Part shown: piece after piece, positions 53,201 through 64,000 of the stretch
How positions within the stretch are numbered: the stretch's first letter is position 1
Layout: each line of letters begins with the position of its first letter
DNA from: Ligula intestinalis
Taxonomy: Eukaryota > Platyhelminthes > Cestoda > Diphyllobothriidea > Diphyllobothriidae
Direction of reading: 5' to 3'
NCBI GenBank assembly: GCA_036362985.1
Contig: JAYGXS010000008.1
Span: 8,657,811 to 8,721,810 of the forward strand
DNA: 64,000 nt
Notes under the pieces: generated by a model
Seen by the model: the letters and a program-made list of their open reading frames with translations, nothing else
What the model was told of the DNA's origin: nothing
Database searches by the model: none
Made by a program: the position numbers and the translations under genes

Positions 53201-54838
53201 GTTAGGTTCCCTCGCTCAAGTTCACGCATATGCTGATTTTTTCTAGACCTTCTCACATTTAAATCATAGTTCCATCAAATTATGAGAACATAAATTACAG
53301 CTCATCGTAGGATATCTGGCCCCAGACCCAAGCGGTGCCTGACCACACCTTTTAGCCAATGCCTTGATATCAACATGCAGCCCATTGTCAAGGCTAAGCA
53401 AATTGATTGATCTGCATAACAGAACTGTAATGACTTGATGCTGAAGTTTGGATCTGTCTTGTCAATACTAGGGAACCTCTTTGAAGGTCAGTTATCCGAT
53501 GTTCATTCCCAAGGCTGCAAAAAGCTAGAATCTCTCGTCCATCTAATAACCACGGAAGCTTTTGATAGAAAAAACGTAATTATAACTTTATACCTAAAAA
53601 CGCCTCCACACTTAGTCGCCCTTTTGATATAATAATAATAAGTTTTATATTTCAGGCCCAATGGGTTTCATCAATAAACCAAAAATTTGATATTGCAAGA
53701 GATGTTCTATGATCGAGCGGGTTCAACTTTAAAATTGCGGAAGCAAAGCGCCTCCAATCGCGTAGCAAGTATCCGCCCATACTAGTCAAATTGTTTTCAC
53801 CGATCGAGGTGGACTCAATCTTTGCACAACGAGGTCGCATTTCTCGATATTCGGAAATGACTAAAACTTTCCTTTGCCGAGATCTTACACCAATGGAGCG
53901 AAGAAATGCGGTTCTCCAGTCATATAGACCAATGACTTCTCCACCTACTGTTCATAAGTCTGATCGTAGTTCCGATAGGGTCAATGCACACGCTAATCCT
54001 CCACCCCGGATATCTGGTAATGCACCAGTTTACGTCAGTACACCCGTTATCCCTGCCCTCGGATGTGTAGTCATAGTCCTGTAATCATCAGTTCACCTGC
54101 TATCCCTACCTCCCAAATGTCCAGTCATAAGCACATAAACATCAGTGTGCCAGTTAGCCCATCCCTCTCGATGTCGGGACCTGCAAGCCCCACCGCTCCA
54201 CCATTTACTGTGATTACAACTAGTCTGAATACATTCTCTGTCCAACGATCGATCGATTCCGTTGCCTTTAACTCTGCAACAAGCTCATCAATAATGTCGC
54301 CAATACCATCGAAAGCATTTAGGCCGACCGCGTTCCCACCACAACCTAGCTCCTCCCTTGACCGTGCGAGTCATATTATTCCCCCGTATAATGCGTTATC
54401 GAACACGTCGGGCCTGAACCACGAAAAATTTGATTTGCACGGCAGCAACCCAAACTAGTATAGTGTTAAATCTAATCGGAGTTGCCGTACAGGAGATTCA
54501 CTGATAAGGACCACTAGTCCTTATGCAAACGGCCCCAACACATATTTTATATCACCGTTTCCCCCTCTCAGTTCCTTTACTCACCTTCGTCCACCCAAAC
54601 CCGCAATCTTTTACATGCCTTCTAGCCTCTCCCCATTCCTCCTAAATGGCCCAGAAGCTTATTTTGGTCCATCCTCTCCTCATTTTCCCATGCCAGAAAG
54701 TGAGGTCCCTAGATATATCAGACCTTATCAGCCATCCATTATTCGCTACCCATATACAAATAGCTCCATACCCGCCAGTACTTATTCGCCAAATAACAAT
54801 GGCCTACAGTTGGCCTATCCACCTCTAAATTCTTTTTT

Positions 54839-55732
54839 ATGATTAACGATAGCCATAGTCCTGCCACTCGAAACACACTAAATGTCATAGTGCTTAATGC
54901 CAGGTCCGTTATGAATAAAATGGCTCAACTTAAAGCTATCACTTACGAGATTATGCCCTATGTTATATGCATAACAGAATCTTGGACCAATCCAATCATT
55001 TCTGACTCCTCCCTTATCATGGACGAGTATGATCTCTATCATCATGATCGCATAAATAAGCGTGGTGGTGGTTGTCTTCTCTATATTAGAACGTCATTTA
55101 GGCACTTTCCGTTTTATTTAAATAGCACGTCCTTCTCTGAAAATTACTGTTTCGCTTCCATTATCCTGCCACCCCGGCAAAAGGCGATTATCGGATGTGT
55201 ATATAATCCTTCTAACTCTTCATCTGAAGAAGATGCAAATCTGTGTGAGATATTCAAATTTATTTCTGAATCCACTTTTGAAGTTAAAATCATTGCTGGA
55301 GATTTTAATTTTCCTGAAATCGACTGGCTTTTAAACTATTGTCCACCTAGATTTCAGTCTTTCCTAAATACCATTAATTTTTCTAACTGGTGTCAACTGG
55401 TTCGTTCCCCAACAAGACAGAATCATATCCTAGATCTGATTTTTACAAACGGTATTGCTCCCGTCTTCGTTGACTTTAAGCAGGACATCTTCCAAAGTGA
55501 TCACACATTAATTTACTGTTGTCTTCCGCTTCTTTCTATGGAAAAGGCTAGTGCTGGTCGTACCTATCATGCTAATGACCTCGCAGACATTTGCTTAATT
55601 AACAATTTTCTTGACTCATTAGACTGGCAGAGCCTCTCCTCCATTAACGACGCTGCATATCGTTCTGAACTCATGTCGGTCGTTTCTAATAAAATGCTGG
55701 AATTTGTGCCCACTAAAATTGCGAAGCCCTAA
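54839..55732 (+). CDS. LINE endonuclease ORF (intact frame)
   Basis: 297 codons. APE-type endonuclease landmarks: LNVIVLNARSVMNKMAQLK, ICITESWTNPII, RGGGCLLYIR, IAGDFNFPEIDW, SPTRQNHILDLIFTN and QSDHTLIYC, all with expected catalytic residues. The frame stops after TKIAKP; the element continues in another frame. Confidence 0.8.
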   Translation: MINDSHSPATRNTLNVIVLNARSVMNKMAQLKAITYEIMPYVICITESWTNPIISDSSLIMDEYDLYHHDRINKRGGGCLLYIRTSFRHFPFYLNSTSFSENYCFASIILPPRQKAIIGCVYNPSNSSSEEDANLCEIFKFISESTFEVKIIAGDFNFPEIDWLLNYCPPRFQSFLNTINFSNWCQLVRSPTRQNHILDLIFTNGIAPVFVDFKQDIFQSDHTLIYCCLPLLSMEKASAGRTYHANDLADICLINNFLDSLDWQSLSSINDAAYRSELMSVVSNKMLEFVPTKIAKP

Positions 55733-55956
55733 GCACCAGAATCGACCGTCCCTCATTTGCTTTTACCCAGACAAAAGAAATTGAGGAAGCAGGTGAAGGA
55801 TCGATCTAGTAGTTCGCTGTCTGTGCATCTAAGGATCGCCGAGATCTTTGAATTAGCGTCCAAGATTCGTCTTGCGCGTGACCAGCACAGGGAATCTTGC
55901 GCCCTGAGCAAGTCAAACTCTGTGAAATCGGTTGCACAACTGTTTCGTCGTAGGTA

Positions 55957-55977
55957 TCAGTATCAGTATCAGTATAT
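55957..55977 (+). repeat. (TATCAG)n microsatellite
   Basis: Three or more hexamer units at the 3' boundary of the nested LINE. Confidence 0.7.
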
Positions 55978-57205
55978 TGAGGGTATGTAGGAAAAATTCA
56001 TTTGAGTGCCCTATTTGTACATATGTGCAGTGGTAGCAAAAAATTTGTTGCTAAGACTGTTGGCGAGGTCAGTTGTCATAGGATGAAAATAGGAGCAGAC
56101 AGTGAAAAAACTCGTCAGGGATTTTTAGGAGAAAAACTGTCGCCCTTGTGGGGGTAATGCGTAGGATTTTGGAGAAAAAAGGGAATTCCCACTGGGGGAG
56201 CATTGCAAAGGTTCCCAGGATCATCACTGTGTGGACGCCACGTCCTGATTCTTCCTTGCTGATTGCAGGGTCCGCCAACGGAACTGCAAAAAGAGAGGCA
56301 TCCGTCCAGATCGTCGACAGTCCGCTTTGGGTCGAACCAAGGGTGAATGTTTAGGTCGTCAGGTCTGGCTGATAAGATCGCCAGCGGGTAATCACGATAC
56401 GCAGATAGCCAAGTAGGGTAGACCGCGGAGACCTTCGCATGAGGCTATGCGTGGGAGGGCGTTATAAATAGCAAACGTGAATGGATATAAAAACGAATGT
56501 TACTGAAAAATTAGAAGTAGTATTTTTATTATTGCAAATTGTCTGTTACGATCCATCGTGCACTGCTATATCGATCCAGTTTTCGCTTAAAACCGTCTAG
56601 CGATTCCGACATAACAACGTCCTGAGGAAGCGCATTCCACGCTCCGACCACCCTTTTTAAAAAGAAGTGTTTCCGAGCGTCCAGCCTGGCCCCTGTCACC
56701 CTTAATTTGAGGGGATGACCCCTCAGATTCGTGGTCGTTGCTAATTCGAAAAGATCCCCTGTTATAAGACAGCAGTCTTGAAGACGTAATACACGGAATG
56801 CTAGTATCAGGTCCCCCCGAAGCTGCCTGTAGCGGAAAGGGAAGAGGTTGAGATTCGACAGCCGTGTTTCATAAGGCTGCGAGCTCTGCCCCATAACAAG
56901 TTTGGTTGCGCGCCGTTGTACCTTTTCCAAGATGTTGATGTCTTTCCTGGCCCAGGGTTTTCAAACTTGGATAGCGGATTCTAGGTGCGGTCGTACGAAG
57001 GTTCCGAAGACTTTTGTGAAGCACTCTTCATTGATGTGAGAAAAAGCTCGTTTGACGAGGTATAGGATCGACATCGCGGACTTGGCTACCTTTGTGCAAT
57101 GCAGGGAGGGTTTAAGCGAGGGCGTGATCCAGACTCCCAAGTCTTTCTGGGCGTTCACTTCCTTCAATTGTTAGTCATTCAGTCGGTAAGCCGTGCCGTT
57201 TGCGC
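55960..57205 (-). mobile_element. nested 5'-truncated LINE inside another LINE
   Basis: Minus-strand C-terminal RT region: LKEVNAQKDLGVWITPSLKP, then [31 protein letters not shown] and [14 protein letters not shown]. It is related to the C-terminal part of the 50-53 kb LINE but is a different lineage. Its 3' end abuts a (TATCAG)n tract at 55957-55977, a likely tail. The outer ORF is interrupted between FRRR and EIPPLLNE. Confidence 0.75.
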
Positions 57206-57211
57206 AAAATG

Positions 57212-58505
57212 AGGAATTGAAATACCCCCATTGCTCAATGAAAATAAAACAATTGTACTCGATGAGTCTGATAAGGCTGAATTGTTAAATGCTTTCTTTG
57301 CAAATCATTTTACGACAGAATTCGAACCTGTCCCGTCGTTTTCACCATTCTTAGACAATACTCTCGTGAACATTGATTTCTTTAAAGAATTAATTCGAGA
57401 GCATATACTTCGTCTAAAAAACTCGCACTTTTCGGGAAGTGACGGTATTCCCAACCGATTGAGTCTGACGACGAACACGTGATACTTGTTCGAAAATTCA
57501 CGAGTACAACTCGATTTTCCGAAGATCTTCTTTCTTTTTATTCCCAACCCAGTCATCAAAAGAGTGTCGACCTTCCCCTCTCCTCGACTTAATCCGCTCC
57601 TACTTGTCTAACCGCAGCCAGATGGTTACAGTAGTTAAAAGTTACTCCACTGCTCAGCTGATCACGAGTGGCGTTTTTTCAAGGCAATGTATTAGGTCCT
57701 TTACTATTCATTCTATACATAAATGAAATGTCGACTGTTCTGAAAAATTTACACAATCTCATTTATGCAGATGACCTAAAATGCATATACTCATTTTCTG
57801 AGGACACAGCCAATATATGCGTTGATACAATAAACGCGGACCTGCTTACACTCTCATGGTGGGGCGCTATCTGGCAGATGGAGTTCTCTCCATCCAAGTG
57901 TAGTTTCATGTGTTTCGGTCTCGCCAAGCTTCCTTGTCCCCTAGTCTTTCACAATACTCCACTTTTAGGACGGTCCACCATAAAAGACTAAGGTCTAAGC
58001 TACACAAATAAACTAGCATTAGCACCTCATGCGCATCGAATATCTGCGAAGACTGCACAGATATGTGATTTTATATCACATAATTTCTCCCTGTTGGAAA
58101 TAAAGTAAAAACTTTATCGCATGTATGCTCTATCCATCCTAGAATACTGCTGTCCCCTCTTTGGTCTGATGAATGCTTCTGACCGCGGTAAGGTTGAAAA
58201 TGTACAGAGGAGGTTTACTCGCAAAATATTTGCTCTTCCTCGATCCACTATTTCTTATGCGAAGAGATGTCAATTAGCGAGCATGAAATTCCTTTGGGTC
58301 AGAAGACTCGAAGCGGGCCTCTGCTTCCTTTTTCGCGTTAACTCTACCCATAACCTCCCACGAATCGATGCTCTGATTCCCGCAGATAGACCTTATGCCA
58401 CTCGTAATTCCTCCAGGATTATTGCACTCCCTTTGAGCTCCACATCGAACCATTCTCGCTTCTTTGCCTTCAAATATGCCTTCCTCTGGAATAATATTCC
58501 CCTCT
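57212..58505 (+). pseudogene. LINE reverse transcriptase remnant
   Basis: 57212-57482 gives fingers (AELLNAFFANHF, GSDGIP). 57668-57991 gives GNVLGPLLFILYINEM and LIYADDLKCI (YADD intact). 58121-58507 gives the C-terminal domain (ENVQRRFTRKIFALP). Only about 230 bp separate GSDGIP from GNVLGP, so the motif A region is deleted. Confidence 0.75.
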
Positions 58506-59065
58506 AAATTAGTCTGCCGTCTAACTTAGCAGTTTTTAAAGTCAAATTACGTAAACACTTAACTTCAGAAGATATAAAGTCCTTGTTATCCGTCGCCTTT
58601 CCAAACACACAAATTTTGGACTTTGAAAAAGGTCCTCCTGGTATTTGGGGTGGTTATATTTATATTACATTGTTTTCCATATATGTCTATTTCTTCTTCT
58701 ATAGATTCATATTTGCAACGATGTTTCGTCCCCGTCTCTGTACAGTCATCCTTGCCGTTTTCCCGTTCCATGTTTTACAAACCTGACGATGGGCTTCATG
58801 ATCTCTAATCGTGCTCACGGCAGTTCTGCTCTTTTCGCCAGCTCGTTGCTGGACTCCGCAGTCCACAAGGTCGCATCTCCGGCATTTGGGTGATGATCAC
58901 GTGACCTCTGCCATTCTTTCATCTTGTCGACCGGGTTGTCCACGATGGCCTTCTCCGGTCTCACCTCCTTGATGGTTGATCATGAAGCCAGTCGGGCGAT
59001 TTTACAGTGGTGAACGACAGCCTCTGCTGCTATATGATTTCTCCAATTGACTAGAAGCATTCCCA

Positions 59066-59492
59066 ACCCTAATACGTTCTCATCGACAGTCCTGCCTCAT
59101 TGCACTACGATCAATCCTATCAACCAACCTCCTGAATTTTTCAGGAGCAGTTTTCTTCTCCTACGTTTTGTTTTCTTTTTAAGCGGGGGTCCGCTAAACT
59201 CTGCCCCCATTTAAATGGTAGGAGTTTTTTTCATTGCTTCCTCCTTAGTTCACCATGCGCTTTCAGAGAGTGTTGACTCATACGTTCTCATACGTTGTCA
59301 GCAACAGTCCTGTCTCATTTGCCTACAATCAATCCTCTCAACCAACCCCCTTTATTTTGTTGAAGCAGTTTTCTTCTCCTACGTTTTGTTTGTTTAAGCA
59401 GGGGTTCGCTGAACTCCGCCCCAGCTTTAATGGTAGGAGTTTATTTCACTGCTTCCTCCTTAGTTAACTATGCGTTTCAGAGAGTGTTAACT
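59066..59492 (+). repeat. tandem duplication, ~213-bp unit x2
   Basis: 59066-59278 and 59279-59492 share cagttttcttctcctacgtt, aatggtaggagttt and cagagagtgtt at constant spacing. Confidence 0.8.
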
Positions 59493-59873
59493 ACTATTTT
59501 AAAAGAACGACATGTTGGTGAAAATGAATTAATCTACCAACAGTACTAAACGCTCCCGCTGCCTATGTGTTTGTTTCGTGGAGAGCAGCATTTATCAACT
59601 TTGCATTTATCTTTTCACAGCATTCAGTTTGCAATGACGAGGCCCTCCGGGCCTTAAATAAAAAAAATCATTGATTAATTTACTACTATTTTGAAATGAC
59701 GATATGTTAGTGGGTATTAATTTTATATGCCAACAGTACTAAACGCTCCCGCTGCCTATGTGGTTGTTCACGGAGAGCAGAATTTATCAAATTTGCATTT
59801 AGTTTTCCACAGCACTAAGTTTGCAATGACGAGGCCCTTCGGGCCTAAAATATAAAATTTATTGATTTATTTA
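59491..59873 (+). repeat. tandem duplication, ~192-bp unit x2, each ending in a hairpin and AATAAA-like tail
   Basis: 59491-59682 and 59683-59873 share cagtactaaacgctcccgct and gcaatgacgaggccc. Each unit carries a perfect 6-bp stem AGGCCC/GGGCCT with a 3-nt loop (TCC or TTC), then an A-rich tail. Confidence 0.8.
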
Positions 59874-59879
59874 TTTACT

Positions 59880-60830
59880 GCTTTCTTGTCTAGAATGTTC
59901 ATTGAAATCGCGGTCACCCTACATCCAGCCATCCAAAATTCCACCGTTGCCGTCCTCGAAGCCATAACTTTTACCCTCGGTAACGTGACCGTTGACTTTC
60001 AACGTTTTCGTCAATCTCATAGTCCAGGACCAGATGGTGTTCCGGCCAGCCTACCAAAAATTGAATCAAATTATATTTTTCCGTCGCTTCTGTGTAAAAT
60101 ATTTACCCTTGCTGTTGAAAGTGAAACCTTTCCTATTTTATGGAAGGAATTGCTAGTACTGCCTATACCCTAATCAACGTCATTTGACGACTTTAGGTCA
60201 ATATATCAATTGCCACACGCTCTAAGGTCTTGGAGACTTTGATCAAAGACAAGATGCTGTGTCGCCTAACAGAGAAAAAACTACATAATGCGCGTCAGAA
60301 TATGTTCTCGGAAAAAAGTATTGTGCCACCTGCCAGCTCTCTTACTTTGATCATGTACTACCATCTAGCGATAACGGTTTTGCATTTTACATCTAGATTT
60401 CAATAAGGCGTTTTATCGTGTTGATTATGATCTCCTCTTCCATAAACTTGCCACTTTCTACGTAGGTAATAAGCTTCTGAAGTGCATATCCTCCTATTTG
60501 GATGCTCGCACACAACGAGTAAAAAATCCAATTTTGCCTTCAACCCCAAAAATGTGAGTAGCGGAGATATTCAGGGTAGCGAGATTGGCTCACTCTTATT
60601 TCCCTCTTTTTTATCAACGATGTTCCTGGTTGTTTTCAAGACGAGAGGCCCATTAAGCACATTGACAAGTATAATGCTGCTTATGTATATAAACCGGCAG
60701 ATCGCAACATCGTTCTCGATCTCAAAAAAAGTGTCTTTAAGCCTTTTCCCAGTCGTGTTGCATATAGCGCCTTTCCTTTTCCTGGCAAAAATGCTCCGTT
60801 CTGGTTGATGGTGACGATGATCAGCCTTAA
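59880..60830 (+). pseudogene. decayed LINE reverse transcriptase fragment
   Basis: Frames show SHSPGPDGVPASLPKI, LWKELLVLPIP, LDFNKAFYRVDYDLLFHKL (motif A) and GDIQGSEIGSLLFPSF (motif B), with many stops. It starts directly after the tandem 3' hairpin units. Confidence 0.65.
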
Positions 60831-61089
60831 CTAAGCACCAACGGTCACGATCTAAATGTGTCCGAGTTTATTGGGGATCTGGAAATATAATATTTCAACG
60901 TTCTTCATCCGTCAGAGCACTGCATCCTGATTGCATCGAAAGAACATAGAACTACCGGATTTATTCTCAGAATTGTTGAAACAATCAATATTAGAAGCAG
61001 CCTTTATAAATATGTGTTAGATCTTCTCTGCAATATTGCCCGTTTCTATTTAGCTTTCAATGCCTTAGTGAACGGAAGAAAATAGAATC

Positions 61090-61640
61090 AGTACAGCATT
61101 TCTTTACTAAAAGTGTGTTCTTTTCTAAACATCCTAACCTGTCCTAACAACAACGCTGTGAGATTACTTACCTTTATCCGTTATGGCTTAACAGACTTCA
61201 AGAGGGAATGGTTTTACTTCTTACACTTTTAAAAAAGCGTACAATTAATCCACTTGTTGCTCTGAGGTGACTTGACCATTCTCGGCACATTTGCCACCGA
61301 TAGGTCTATTTTTTGCTTCCTCAGGCACACACAGTTTGATAGCACTAGTTATTTTCAGTAAATGACGTAGCAAGTTGGAATAAGCTATCCAAATGTCTTT
61401 GTTTAAGAGAGTTATCACCAGTTTTATACATTCTGGACGATTTTCCTGAATTTTGAGTGCTGAATCTGCGGAATCTCGTTTCCGCTCTGATGGCGTTCGT
61501 GAACCTCAACCCTGTGCCATGTTTCCTGTTAAGGGCAATGGTGATTAATCTGCAGCCTAGAACTTCAGCCGACAGCAAGCAATCGGTGGCTGACGCACAA
61601 TCCTCTGGTGCAGCACTCTGGATCCACAGCACGCAATGAA
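61090..61640 (+). repeat. dispersed repeat R4, copy 2 (empty site)
   Basis: Uninterrupted homologue of the 43-kb copy. Position 61227-61237 (CTTTTAAAAAA) corresponds to the T1 insertion point. Confidence 0.75.
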
Positions 61641-61699
61641 AACTGAGAACCCTGTGCTCTTGTGTTAAACCTTCCGTCCTGAACTGCAAGAATCTAACG

Positions 61700-64000
61700 T
61701 GCTGCTGGATTTTCTCCTGAAAGAAAGATCAGGATTTTTTTCACTGTCAGCTCAATTTATAACCGTACACACCTTTTGACCCTGTCTGTAAACTGTAAAA
61801 CAATAAATAAATAAACAACCTATCGCATCACTCTGATAAATATCGCACTGTCCCACTTCGAAGGCCGCTCACTCGTCCGGCTGTCAAATTTTTATCCCCA
61901 TTTCTTCACTAGTTCTGTACAGTATGCACAATTCCTCCCAGCTGGCGTTCCACTTCCTCTCTTTTCACTCGGAACCGGGGCCGATGGTCACCGTGGCAAC
62001 CGCCTTCCCTAGTATATTAAGCCATATTATAGAAGACGAAAATTTGGGGGTACAAGTTTGGAGACAAATGTGACCATCGCTGCAGGAGATACATGTAGGA
62101 TACTGAGTCATCGAAATTGAAAACCTAATGAAAATCCCAGTCAGCCACCGTAATTAGTATGTTAAAGTAGTAACCGACCTTGGGATTCTTTGACTGGACC
62201 ATATTTGTGGATTAATAAAGTATAAAACCCAAAATAAACATTTCAGTGACTATTTAGAAGCGTTTAACAGCACAAAATGATCATGTAGTTAAACAGATTC
62301 TGTGCAGTTGCTTCATTATTTTTATCCAACTGACCGCACCTGTGAGAAATGCGTATTAACCTTGATATAGCAGAAAATAAATCCTGGATTCTCAGCAGTA
62401 TAGGGTTGTAACTGAGATGCTGTACCTCGTGTGGTAAACTTTAAAAAATACAAAGATGCAGTGATGAAACGCACATTTGTACTGCTTTGATGGGCTTTTT
62501 ATAGTCATTTTCGATATCAAACTTGCTTTAGCTGGCTTCGAAGGACATTGTTGTTTTCGTGCTATTTTTATGAAAGAAGTGAATGGAAAATTCTTTTTTT
62601 TTGTTCCATCTCGCCTTTCAGTGAAGGGGATGAAGTAATTTAAAATTTAGAATAGCTCCTGATCCAGTGATTCCCGATCACGTTGTTCGGTGTTGGCAAC
62701 TTTGTTGACGCTATAATTGTTTGAAATAACATATAAATGTCTGGGCGGCTCGGTCGAAAACTTTATTTATTTTACTCCCGGTAGTGATGGAGAATGTGTT
62801 TCTATCATTTGCTGGGAATCATTCCTTTGTTGAGAATGGTGGATTTCCTGGTAAGCCCTTGATAGTATTATTTATTTTTAGACTAAATTTTGAATGCGTC
62901 TATCGCAGTACTATCTATTGAACAAAATATGTTTAGACAAACCCTCTCTTACAAGACACACCAGGGACTGCTTTTTCTGTGATATGTTTACTTTTTTTCC
63001 TTCGAACATCTAGTTGTAAATTTTTAAGCAATACTTTTTTTGATTTTGTACTGAACGCTTCTTAGGAGCATATATGACAAATTTGAATTTGTCTGCGATC
63101 GCAGAATTTCTGTTTATTTTTATGCATATTTTTTGCCTCACTTATGTTAGACCCTTTTTTAATCCCTCTTCGTGCCACTTGAGACATTTAACTCGAAACC
63201 ACTTTCCGTTATTAATCCGGCCGTTGAGCTGTGTGGCAGAATTCGTGTTCAATTTTCATCGCACTTCACAATGCGCCTGGAAATTCTCTCTATTTCCGTT
63301 TAAAGTTATTTTCAGGGAATCTTTATGATAATTTCGCTTGTTTGATTTTCTAAATAGCGAGTGCTTCTTCCTTTATAAGTCTCGACCTCTTGAATTCTTT
63401 AGAGCCCGGTATATTTAATCAAGTGCATACCCTTTCCTACACCATCTTATAATTTTTCTTAGCTTGCATGTCCCCCAAAACCTTTGCTAAGAAATTGAAC
63501 TTGAGCTATTTTCTCAAATAAGACGGATTATAAATATTATTGGTGGATTAGAACCTATGTTAACCGCCTCTATTTTTATTATTTGTCGACAGAATCTCCC
63601 CGGACAAGTAATCCTCAGACAGCTATCCATGTTTCTTCGGAACCGCTTATGACATTTGATTAACGGCAATATAACTATAAACTAGTATAAAGACCGATAA
63701 TGGTAAGGGTCAGTTAACAGGATAACATAAAGCTCTGGGAATAACTGCTTGCCTAAATTGAGCTGAACAGAGTCATTAGACGCATCGGGAATAATTGCGC
63801 GGCACAACGTATGTGCTAGTAACAAAACTAAGTTTATTATAGTGCTTAACCGCTACTGATATCTGAAAAAGGAACAGTTGCATTCGGGATAGTCCGCATG
63901 AATGGATGGCCTTGACATGTCCACAGATTAGCCCTTACATAGTGCAGTGCAGTATGGGACTTCAGGAATGGACCGTAAAGGGCCCCGACAAGGAACGCGA
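61700..64000. other. mostly featureless
   Basis: AT-rich. Only a weak possible exon at 62787-62850. Confidence 0.5.
62787..62850 (+). CDS. possible initial coding exon
   Basis: ATG opens MENVFLSFAGNHSFVENGGF, followed by a strong donor gtaagc at 62851. No partner exon could be fixed with confidence in the remaining 1.1 kb. Confidence 0.15.

Larger units (their letters stand above)
49995..53260 (-). mobile_element. CR1-like LINE, nearly full length, inactivated
   Basis: Minus strand. ORF1-like region 53256-52440 (basic, with LFKEYLKFLLKGEEKVEVLK), endonuclease 52416-51583, RT 51565-51020 and C-terminal domain 51001-50102, then a hairpin (50008-50024) and AATAAA at the 3' end. RT motif A is VIYMDIKKAFDSVSHKLL. 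A stop replaces Gln in GVPQGS, and the catalytic box is MYAEDV rather than YADD. The endonuclease GDFN is DDFN. An assembly gap splits the C-terminal region. Confidence 0.8.
53700..59682 (+). mobile_element. CR1-like LINE (plus), split by a nested LINE and internally deleted
   Basis: ORF1-like 53791-54458 in two frames (Pro/Ser-rich, no zinc knuckle seen), endonuclease 54839-55732, linker 55757-55960, a nested minus-strand LINE at 55960-57205, then RT from 57212 (EIPPLLNENKTIVL) to 58505. The 3' UTR has tandem units and an AGGCCC/GGGCCT hairpin with AATAAA at about 59640-59665. The end coordinate is inferred from this hairpin. Confidence 0.75.

Noticed and set aside
54063..54458. Ser/Pro-rich 131-codon frame as a host protein
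   Set aside because: Its position directly upstream of a LINE endonuclease fits ORF1 of that element.
59640..59665. UNCG tetraloop in the LINE 3' hairpin
   Set aside because: Best pairing gives a 3-nt loop with a six-base-pair stem; a UNCG register breaks the third pair.
1..64000. CRISPR arrays, operons, bacterial promoters
   Set aside because: None seen; introns and retroelements show this is nuclear eukaryotic DNA.

Overview
This is a eukaryotic window, most probably from a parasitic flatworm (trematode or cestode). The evidence is GT-AG introns of 87 bp to 8.6 kb, a 25-nt micro-exon, very short 3' ends, and a dense load of RTE-type and CR1-like LINEs and Penelope-like elements (PLEs) typical of platyhelminths. 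The species cannot be fixed from the sequence. There are no operons, CRISPR arrays or bacterial signals.

Three host genes can be supported. (1) A plus-strand MBOAT1/2-type lysophospholipid acyltransferase occupies 992-25942. I resolved ten exons (992-1077, 1228-1252, 9838-9988, 13525-13557, 13645-13735, 15774-15872, 21213-21316, 22618-22806, 24852-25066, 25825-25942). Every exon junction keeps frame, giving 369 residues to the stop; the N-terminal exons lie upstream of the window. (2) A minus-strand intronless EF-hand gene resembling EFCAB11 lies at 28982-29518, with a poly(A) signal three bases after its stop. (3) A minus-strand gene with a signal peptide and C-type lectin-like domain has its first coding exon at 40494-41179.

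The rest is mostly mobile-element sequence. 1-7345: a divergent ~0.8-kb inverted repeat brackets MBOAT exons A and B and a nearly complete RTE LINE. 7440-9180: a PLE with RT and GIY-YIG domains. 10200-25700: MBOAT introns holding PLE pieces, tRNA-derived SINEs, a tRNA-like gene and a terminal-inverted-repeat family. 26400-37400: more PLE fragments, several joined head-to-head. 33454-34029 and 43210-43845: two copies of a non-autonomous TIR transposon; the second sits in a repeat whose empty counterpart is at 61.1-61.6 kb. 48600-60830: a LINE graveyard with one nested insertion. 61700-64000 is nearly featureless. Two assembly gaps are present (39653-40052, 50200-50299); the second has the same 47 bases on both sides.

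The most noteworthy pattern is a set of about ten hammerhead-ribozyme-like stem-loops (CTGAnGA, short hairpin, CGAAAC). Where a PLE coding end is visible they lie 70-150 bases after the GIY-YIG stop. Four are in head-to-head pairs of PLE 3' ends, and one is in a 171-bp insertion with a 12-bp target-site duplication and an empty paralogous site in the same window.
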